Assembly: GCF_030409845.1 (NCBI RefSeq)
Contig: NZ_JAUFQQ010000003.1
Coordinates: forward strand, 372,001-436,000
Direction of reading: 5' to 3'
Length of the DNA stretch: 64,000 nucleotides
DNA from: Flavobacterium branchiarum
Lineage (GTDB): Bacteria > Bacteroidota > Bacteroidia > Flavobacteriales > Flavobacteriaceae
Shown: one piece after another, positions 58,063 through 64,000 of the stretch
How positions within the stretch are numbered: position 1 is the stretch's first letter
How the letters are laid out: each line of letters opens with the position of its first letter
Position numbers and translations under genes: made by a program
The notes under the pieces: generated by a model
The model's input: the letters and a program-made list of their open reading frames with translations, nothing else
Database searches by the model: none
Told to the model about the DNA's origin: nothing

Positions 58063-60510
58063 ATGTTAGATATAAAAGATTTTTCGATTTTTGACAATCA
58101 ATCAGATTTTGATTTTAAAGGGTTTTTGTTAAAAATTGGGGGATACTGGAAATGGTTTTTATTGAGTTTAATAATTGCTTTTGCAATTGCTTATCAAGTA
58201 AACATTCGCAAAGAAAAAATATATGGAATGGAAACTTTGATTTCCATAAAAGAAGAAAATAATCCATTCTTTACTTCAAATACTAGTTTAGTTTTTAACT
58301 GGGGAGGAACTTCTGATCAAATAAGTAATACAATAACAGTTTTGCAATCAAGATCTCACAATGAGCTTGTTGTAGATAAGTTGCAATATTATATCGATTA
58401 TCTAGAACAAGGTAAGTATAATATGGTAGACTCTTATGGGGCTGTTCCTTTTTATGTTGTCATAGATAAATCGAAAGGACAATTAGCTGGGGCGTTAATC
58501 AGTATTAAGTTTTTAAATGCTAATGAATATGAAATTAGAATTCCTTTTGAGAATAGTTCAGTTTCATTAATTACTTATGCTAATAATTCATACAGTAATA
58601 CAGCTGTAGAGATAGGAGAGTTTGTAAAGAAGTATAAAGTTGGAGAGCAAGTTTCGTTGCCTTTTTTAAATTGGAAATTACAAATTAACGATAATGCCGG
58701 TTTTTATAAAGACAAAGAATATTTTGTCCAATTCAATGATTTTGATAGTACGGTTGCAAAATATCGAGGTATAAGTGTGCGGTCTGATGATGGAGGGAGT
58801 TCGATAATTACATTGGGGATGCAAGGAACTAATAAAGCACGAATGGTTGAATATTTAAATTCGACTGTAAAAATGCTAATAAAAATCCAACTTGATAGTA
58901 AAAATCAATTTGCAACAAATACCATTAATTTTATTGATAGTACACTTGTGGCAATGGAAACTCAGTTAAAGCAGACTGGAGATGAATTAAAGATATTCCG
59001 AAAAGGTAAAAATGTTTATAATATAGAAGAAGGAGGGAGTAAGTTTTCAGATAAAATCATGGACTTTGATGTCGAAAAAGATAAAGTTACTCGTAAAATA
59101 GCCTATTATAATTCGTTAAATGCATATTTAAAAAACAGTGTTGATTATTCTAGGTTGCCTGCGCCGTCTGTTGCGGGTATTGATGATCCAAATATTGTTG
59201 TAAATGTTTCTAAATTAATTTCGCTTTCTGCACAAAGATCAGAAATGGCCTATGCAGTAAAAAGTGATAAAATTTTTAAAGATTTTGATAATCAAATGTT
59301 GGCTGTCAAGAACGTGCTGTTAGAAAATATTGCTTCTGCCAAATCTTCTTTGCAATATGATTTGGCAATGGTTAATAGTAAAATTGGACAGACAGAAAGT
59401 ACAATAAAAAGATTGCCAGAAGAGCAACAAGAGTTATTGAAAATTAAGAGGAAATACGATTTAAGTGATAATATTTACAGTACATTTCTTCAAAAAAGGA
59501 GCGAGGCAGATATTGTAAAAGCGGCTAATTTATCGGATATTCATTTTATAGATCCAGCAAAAGATGTTGGAGGTGGGCTAATAGGGCCAAAGACTTCTGT
59601 CAATTATGTTTTAGCATTGTTCTTGGGTTTACTAATTCCGTTATTGCTAATTTGTATTGTCTTCTTTTTTAATAACTCGATTCAGAACATAGAAGATGTC
59701 AGTAAGCAAACACAAATTCCATTAATTGGAGTAGTGGGAGTAAATAATGATGCGACTAATTTAGCAGTGTTTGATAAACCAAAATCGGTTTTGTCAGAGT
59801 CGTTCAGATCAATTCGTTCTTCTTTACAGTTTTTGTATAAAAAACAGCAAGTTGAAGGAGCAAAGACATTAATGGTAACTTCATCAGTTAGTGGTGAAGG
59901 TAAAACCTTTTGCTCGATTAATATTGCTACCGTATTTGCATTAAGTGAAAAAAGGACTGTTATCGTTGGTTTAGATTTAAGAAAGCCAAGGTTGGCAGAG
60001 GAATTTAGATTGACTAATGAAGTTGGAGTAGTTAATTATTTAATTAAGGAAAAAAACTTAGAAGAGATTACTAATGCAACCAAGATTCCGTATTTAGATG
60101 TTATTCTTTCTGGGCCAATTCCACCAAATCCATCTGAATTGATTTTAGGAGAAGCAATGAATGAGTTTATGAGTGAATTGAAAGCAAAATATGATTATAT
60201 AATTTTGGATACGCCTCCAGTTGGGCTTGTTTCAGATTCTCTAGAATTGGTGCAATATAGTGATGTAACCTTGTATATTGTGAGGCAAAATTATACCAAA
60301 AAAGATATGATCACGTTGTTGAATAATAGAGTTAAAAGAGGTGAACTCTCAAATGCAAGTATTGTTTTGAATGGATTTGAGAACAAAGCCAAATACGGAG
60401 CAACTTATGGTTATGGATACGGTTATGGAAATTATTCTAATAGATATCATGAGGGAGTAAAAAAAGTAAGTTTGTTAAAAAGAATTTTTAATAAATTCAA
60501 TAAAAAATAA
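58063..60510 (+). CDS. Wzc-type polysaccharide co-polymerase with tyrosine autokinase domain
   Basis: 815 aa inner-membrane protein. TM1 is about 31-45, followed by a large periplasmic Wzz/GNVR region with coiled coil, and TM2 is about 514-536. The cytoplasmic BY-kinase domain has Walker A SSVSGEGKTF (near 606-616), Walker A' GLDLRKPR (near 636) and Walker B IILDTPPVG (near 711). The C-terminal tyrosine cluster (YGATYGYGYGYGNYSNRY, 7 Tyr) is the autophosphorylation site. It controls chain length and export with the OPX partner. A cognate phosphatase is not in the window. Confidence 0.93.
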   Translation: MLDIKDFSIFDNQSDFDFKGFLLKIGGYWKWFLLSLIIAFAIAYQVNIRKEKIYGMETLISIKEENNPFFTSNTSLVFNWGGTSDQISNTITVLQSRSHNELVVDKLQYYIDYLEQGKYNMVDSYGAVPFYVVIDKSKGQLAGALISIKFLNANEYEIRIPFENSSVSLITYANNSYSNTAVEIGEFVKKYKVGEQVSLPFLNWKLQINDNAGFYKDKEYFVQFNDFDSTVAKYRGISVRSDDGGSSIITLGMQGTNKARMVEYLNSTVKMLIKIQLDSKNQFATNTINFIDSTLVAMETQLKQTGDELKIFRKGKNVYNIEEGGSKFSDKIMDFDVEKDKVTRKIAYYNSLNAYLKNSVDYSRLPAPSVAGIDDPNIVVNVSKLISLSAQRSEMAYAVKSDKIFKDFDNQMLAVKNVLLENIASAKSSLQYDLAMVNSKIGQTESTIKRLPEEQQELLKIKRKYDLSDNIYSTFLQKRSEADIVKAANLSDIHFIDPAKDVGGGLIGPKTSVNYVLALFLGLLIPLLLICIVFFFNNSIQNIEDVSKQTQIPLIGVVGVNNDATNLAVFDKPKSVLSESFRSIRSSLQFLYKKQQVEGAKTLMVTSSVSGEGKTFCSINIATVFALSEKRTVIVGLDLRKPRLAEEFRLTNEVGVVNYLIKEKNLEEITNATKIPYLDVILSGPIPPNPSELILGEAMNEFMSELKAKYDYIILDTPPVGLVSDSLELVQYSDVTLYIVRQNYTKKDMITLLNNRVKRGELSNASIVLNGFENKAKYGATYGYGYGYGNYSNRYHEGVKKVSLLKRIFNKFNKK

Positions 60511-60536
60511 TATCGAGTCATTTAAAAGTATTAATT

Positions 60537-61514
60537 ATGGAATCACAAAACACGATATTAATTACCGGAGGAGCTGGGTTTATAGGTTCTAATCTCTGTG
60601 AGTATTTTTTAGGACAAGGGCATAAAGTTATTTGTTTAGATAATTTTTCGACAGGTCATCGACATAATTTAAAAGATTTTGTTACTAATGATAACTTTAA
60701 GTTAATAGAAGGAGATATTCGAAACATTGCAGATTGTATCTTTGCAGTTCAAGGTGTAGACTATGTTTTGCATGAAGCAGCTTTAGGTTCAGTTCCAAGA
60801 TCTATCAATGATCCAATTACAACAAATGATGTAAATGTTTCAGGATTTTTAAACATGCTAGTGGCTTCAAGAGACGCTAAGGTAAAGCGATTTATTTATG
60901 CTGCAAGCTCATCTACTTATGGCGATTCAGAAGGATTACCAAAGGTAGAAGAAGTAATAGGGAAACCATTGTCACCTTATGCTATTACAAAATATGTAAA
61001 TGAGTTATATGCTGAAATTTTTAGTAGAACTTATGGATTAGAAACAATTGGTTTGCGTTATTTTAATGTTTTTGGAAGAAAACAAGATCCGAAAGGAGCT
61101 TATGCTGCGGTTATTCCTAAGTTTGTAATGCAATTGATGAATTATGAAAGCCCTGTTATTAATGGTGATGGTAATTTTTCACGTGATTTCACTTATATTG
61201 ATAATGTGATTCAGATGAATGCCTTAGCTATTACGACTAAAAATACGGAGGCGGTCAATACAGTTTATAATACTGCGTATGGAGACAGGAACACTTTAAA
61301 TGATTTGGTTAATTATTTAAAAAAATATTTATCCGAAAAAGATGCTAAAATTGCCTCTGTAGAAATAGTCTATGGGCCAAATAGAGCGGGCGATATTCCA
61401 CATTCCTTGGCAAGTATAGACAAAGCAAAGAAGCTATTGCAATACGATCCTAAGTATTCTTTACAAGAAGGTTTGCAAGAAGCTGTAAGTTGGTATTGGA
61501 ATAATTTAAAGTAG
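60537..61514 (+). CDS. UDP-N-acetylhexosamine C4 epimerase, WbpP/TviC-like
   Basis: 325 aa SDR. The NAD-binding GGAGFIGSNL is at 11-20, the catalytic Ser in AASSSTYGD, and Tyr/Lys in YAITK. The wording SSSTYGD...LPKVEE...GKPLSPYA and GRKQDPKGAYAAVIPKF is characteristic of WbpP/TviC, which interconvert UDP-GlcNAc and UDP-GalNAc. This fits the WbpO/TviB-type dehydrogenase at the window end. UDP-glucose epimerase activity is a less likely alternative. Confidence 0.87.
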   Translation: MESQNTILITGGAGFIGSNLCEYFLGQGHKVICLDNFSTGHRHNLKDFVTNDNFKLIEGDIRNIADCIFAVQGVDYVLHEAALGSVPRSINDPITTNDVNVSGFLNMLVASRDAKVKRFIYAASSSTYGDSEGLPKVEEVIGKPLSPYAITKYVNELYAEIFSRTYGLETIGLRYFNVFGRKQDPKGAYAAVIPKFVMQLMNYESPVINGDGNFSRDFTYIDNVIQMNALAITTKNTEAVNTVYNTAYGDRNTLNDLVNYLKKYLSEKDAKIASVEIVYGPNRAGDIPHSLASIDKAKKLLQYDPKYSLQEGLQEAVSWYWNNLK

Positions 61515-61576
61515 CAATTTTCTTTAGAATAGTATAAAAATAAAATAGAATAAAAAACATTTGAAAATTTAATTAG

Positions 61577-62968
61577 ATGAAAATCACAAAGATTTGTTGT
61601 ATTGGTGCAGGTTACGTAGGTGGACCAACTATGGCAGTTATAGCTCAAAAATGCCCGCATATACAAGTTACAGTAGTTGATTTAAATGAAGAAAGAATCA
61701 GAGCATGGAATGATGAGAATACTGATAATATTCCAATTTATGAACCTGGTTTAGATAAGATCGTGGCCGACGCTAGAGGTCGCAATTTATTCTTTTCAAC
61801 AGATGTTGAAAAAGCAATTGACGAGGCTCAAATTATATTTATATCTGTAAATACCCCTACAAAAACTTACGGAAAAGGTAAAGGTATGGCAGCAGACTTA
61901 AAGTATATTGAACTGTGTGCCAGACAAATTGCCAAGATTGCAAAAGACAATAAGATTGTGGTTGAAAAATCGACATTGCCTGTACGAACTGCCGAAGCTA
62001 TTAAAAGTATTTTAGACAATACAGGAAATGGTGTTCAATTTCAAATTTTATCAAATCCTGAATTTTTAGCCGAAGGAACAGCGGTTACAGATTTATTAAA
62101 TCCAGATCGTATATTAATTGGTGGTGATGCCACATCGGAGGGTAAAGATGCAATAGGTGCTTTGGTAGAGGTGTATTCGAATTGGGTATCGTTAGATAGA
62201 ATCTTAACGACAAATGTTTGGTCATCGGAGTTGTCAAAGTTAACGGCAAATGCATTTTTGGCTCAGAGAATATCTTCAATAAATGCCATGTCAGAATTGT
62301 GTGAGAAGACAGGGGCTGATGTTAATGAAGTGGCGAGAGCAATTGGAATGGATACTAGAATTGGGTCTAAATTTCTTAAAGCTTCAGTTGGATTTGGAGG
62401 GTCATGTTTTCAAAAAGATATTTTAAATTTAGTTTATATTGCTAAGTCATATGGATTGCACGAAGTAGCTGATTATTGGGAACAAGTCATTATAATGAAT
62501 GACCATCAGAAGAGAAGGTTCTCTAGTAAAATTGTTCAGACCCTATATAATACCGTTTCAGGTAAGAAAATAACATTCTTAGGTTGGGCTTTTAAAAAGG
62601 ATACAAATGATACACGTGAGTCGGCAGCGATTTATGTAGCTGATGATTTGATTAATGAACAAGCTAAAATTGCTGTTTATGATCCTAAAGTTTCTAGAGA
62701 AAAAATGTTGAGTGATTTAAATTATTTAGAGACTAGAAGTTTAGAAGAGAATACTAAATCGGTTGCGACTTTTGAGGATCCTTATGAAGCATGTAATGGA
62801 GCTCATGCAATTGCGATATTGACTGAGTGGGATGAGTTTGTGAAATATGATTGGGTGAGGATTTATAATTCAATGCAAAAACCAGCTTTTGTCTTCGATG
62901 GAAGAAATATTCTAGATAAAGGAGAGTTGAAGAAAATAGGATTCGTATATCTGGGTATTGGGTCTTGA
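61577..62968 (+). CDS. UDP-glucose 6-dehydrogenase
   Basis: 463 aa enzyme making UDP-glucuronate with two NAD. The N-terminal Rossmann motif is GAGYVGGPT; the substrate loop has [13 protein letters not shown]. The catalytic Cys277 lies in [16 protein letters not shown], and the C-terminal NAD/UDP domain has [16 protein letters not shown]. The GSCFQKD form and 463-aa length resemble the animal-type UGDH group more than the short Ugd of E. coli. It supplies a uronic acid for the surface polysaccharide. Confidence 0.93.
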   Translation: MKITKICCIGAGYVGGPTMAVIAQKCPHIQVTVVDLNEERIRAWNDENTDNIPIYEPGLDKIVADARGRNLFFSTDVEKAIDEAQIIFISVNTPTKTYGKGKGMAADLKYIELCARQIAKIAKDNKIVVEKSTLPVRTAEAIKSILDNTGNGVQFQILSNPEFLAEGTAVTDLLNPDRILIGGDATSEGKDAIGALVEVYSNWVSLDRILTTNVWSSELSKLTANAFLAQRISSINAMSELCEKTGADVNEVARAIGMDTRIGSKFLKASVGFGGSCFQKDILNLVYIAKSYGLHEVADYWEQVIIMNDHQKRRFSSKIVQTLYNTVSGKKITFLGWAFKKDTNDTRESAAIYVADDLINEQAKIAVYDPKVSREKMLSDLNYLETRSLEENTKSVATFEDPYEACNGAHAIAILTEWDEFVKYDWVRIYNSMQKPAFVFDGRNILDKGELKKIGFVYLGIGS

Positions 62969-63040
62969 TATTGGAGGATAAAGCATAAAGTGTTGTTGTA
63001 TTAATGTTTATAGGTAAATTTCATAACAAAGTAAGTAATA

Positions 63041-63505
63041 ATGAATTGGTATGTAGTTTATACGAAGCCCAAATGGGAAAAAAAAGTTGCGGATCAATTA
63101 AATAAAATTGGAGTTAAGTGTTATTGTCCGTTGGTTATTCAGATAAGACAATGGTCGGATAGAAAGAAAAAAGTAGAAGTGCCTTTGTTTAATTCTTATG
63201 TTTTTGTTCAATTAGAAGATTTGGATAGAAACTTAGTGTTTCAAGCTTCAGGAGTTATTCGTTATTTATTTTGGTTAGGAAAACCTGCTATTGTTCGAGA
63301 TGAAGAAATCAGGATTATTAAAAATAGTATAGAATCTCCTTCTATTAGTGAGGTTTTTTTAGTTCCATTTAAAATAGGAGATAAAATAAAATTGGATTCT
63401 GGAGCTTTTAGTAATCAAGACGCGATAGTTCAAGAGATATCTAATACGCATTATACCTTGGTTTTGGAGTCATTAGGTTGTGTATTAAAAGTAAAGTATA
63501 AGTAA
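63041..63505 (+). CDS. UpxY-family transcription antiterminator
   Basis: 154 aa NusG/RfaH-like protein. The NGN domain (1-100) starts NWYVVYTKPKWEKKVADQL, and a KOW-type domain follows (about 108-154, FKIGDKIKLDSGAF). In Bacteroides, UpxY proteins prevent early termination in the 5' leader of the polysaccharide operon they head. Here the gene ends an upstream group and is followed by a strong terminator and a new promoter, so its target is probably the following operon. Confidence 0.88.
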   Translation: MNWYVVYTKPKWEKKVADQLNKIGVKCYCPLVIQIRQWSDRKKKVEVPLFNSYVFVQLEDLDRNLVFQASGVIRYLFWLGKPAIVRDEEIRIIKNSIESPSISEVFLVPFKIGDKIKLDSGAFSNQDAIVQEISNTHYTLVLESLGCVLKVKYK

Positions 63506-63541
63506 ATTAACGAGATAAATAAGACGTATTAGTCGTATTTT

Positions 63542-63581
63542 GCATAAAAAAAAATCACTGTTTTTAGTGATTTTTTTATGC
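63542..63581 (+). terminator. Terminator after upxY
   Basis: GCAT (63542-63545), A9, TCACT (to 63559), 6-nt loop, AGTGA (63566-63570), T7, ATGC (to 63581). Long stem with internal A/T tracts, 37 nt after the upxY stop. Confidence 0.85.
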
Positions 63582-63682
63582 CTATTTTTTTTGTTTAAAA
63601 CATTTTTACCTTGACTTTTAGTTGATTGTAATTTTTTAGCTAGTTAATAATTTAATTTTTAATGTTTCAGTAGTTTTTGCTA

Positions 63683-63713
63683 TTGAATTAATAGTCTTAT
63701 TATGGTATATTTG
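63683..63713 (+). promoter_or_regulatory. Promoter of the downstream polysaccharide operon
   Basis: TTG (63683-63685), 20-nt spacer, TATATTTG (63706-63713), giving a leader of about 90 nt to the ATG at 63812. The 306-nt gap after upxY otherwise holds only the terminator. Confidence 0.6.
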
Positions 63714-63811
63714 CCAAAAGTGTATGTTCGGTAAACTAAGTTAAAATGTGACTTGGGTTAGCGAAGCTGTGGGAATAAATGATTAAAATGATAAAATACA
63801 ACTAGAAATAT

Positions 63812-64000
63812 ATGGATAAAAACGTAAAAATAGCAGTTATAGGCTTAGGTTATGTTGGATTACCATTAGCGAGATTATTTGCTACAAAATATTCTGTTGT
63901 TGGTTTTGATATTAATCAAACAAGAGTTAATTTATTACAATCAGGAACGGATAGTACATTTGAAGTTGATGATGAAACTTTACAAAAAGTTTTACTTGAT
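63812..64000 (+). CDS. Nucleotide-sugar dehydrogenase, WbpO/TviB-like, 3' truncated
   Basis: The first 63 codons of a gene running off the window. The start DKNVKIAVIGLGYVGLPLA is the Rossmann motif of UDP-sugar dehydrogenases, followed by VGFDINQTRV. It resembles the WbpO/TviB/WecC group (UDP-GalNAc, UDP-GlcNAc or UDP-ManNAc dehydrogenase) rather than the Ugd in this window. With the WbpP-like epimerase it would make UDP-GalNAcA. The assignment within the group needs the rest of the gene. Confidence 0.85.
   Translation, partial: MDKNVKIAVIGLGYVGLPLARLFATKYSVVGFDINQTRVNLLQSGTDSTFEVDDETLQKVLLD

Noticed and set aside
57254..64000. A novel defence or secretion system at the right-hand end
   Set aside because: All genes match known polysaccharide export, sugar-nucleotide and UpxY families; it is the start of a capsule/EPS locus.

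Overview
The window is about 64 kb of AT-rich chromosome from a member of the Bacteroidetes, most likely a Flavobacterium or close relative. The evidence is two SusC/SusD outer-membrane uptake pairs, an S46 dipeptidyl-peptidase, a UpxY-type antiterminator, A-rich start contexts with almost no Shine-Dalgarno sequences, and promoters of the Bacteroidetes form (TTG, about 19-20 nt, TAnnTTTG). No tRNA, rRNA, CRISPR array, insertion sequence or phage gene was seen. Most of the window is housekeeping sequence.

Layout. 1-5.1 kb: the end of a CBS-domain (CorC/HlyC-like) membrane protein, the GTPase obgE, a small beta-barrel protein and an S46 peptidase. 5.2-11.2 kb: one very large alpha-2-macroglobulin gene that keeps its thioester motif. 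11.3-12.0 kb: a TPR gene interrupted by one in-frame stop. 12-18.7 kb: mpl, a DUF1287 lipoprotein, the radC-yjjG-hypothetical operon, rarA and a rhomboid protease. 18.8-29.9 kb (minus strand): two susC-susD pairs with rlmB between them and about 0.9 kb of gene-free DNA upstream of one susC. 30-31.7 kb: an Omp85-like protein.

31.8-49 kb is the ribosomal supercluster: rpsL-rpsG-fusA-rpsJ from one promoter, then rplC to rplQ from a second, including secY, infA and rpoA. In this segment rpsJ follows fusA, no tuf is present, and S14, L36 and S4 are zinc-free forms. 49-55 kb: carA, eno, gltA and two amidinotransferase-fold hydrolases (DDAH-like and CtlX) that probably act on arginine derivatives and citrulline. 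55-57 kb: marC, a CoA-binding protein and recR.

57.2-64 kb is the start of a surface-polysaccharide locus: an OPX lipoprotein, a Wzc-type tyrosine autokinase, a WbpP-like UDP-HexNAc epimerase, UDP-glucose dehydrogenase and UpxY. A strong terminator and a new promoter follow, ahead of a second nucleotide-sugar dehydrogenase cut by the window end. Export would use the OPX/autokinase pair, the sugar enzymes would make uronic-acid precursors, and UpxY would promote elongation through the locus.

No complete new defence or mobile system is visible. The less ordinary items are non-coding: a two-copy structured intergenic repeat whose stem differs in sequence but keeps pairing, a perfect 24-bp inverted repeat built from heptads, a possible S4 leader before rpsD, a hairpin between rpsN and rpsH, and a promoter that fires into an 880-nt stretch with no ORF.
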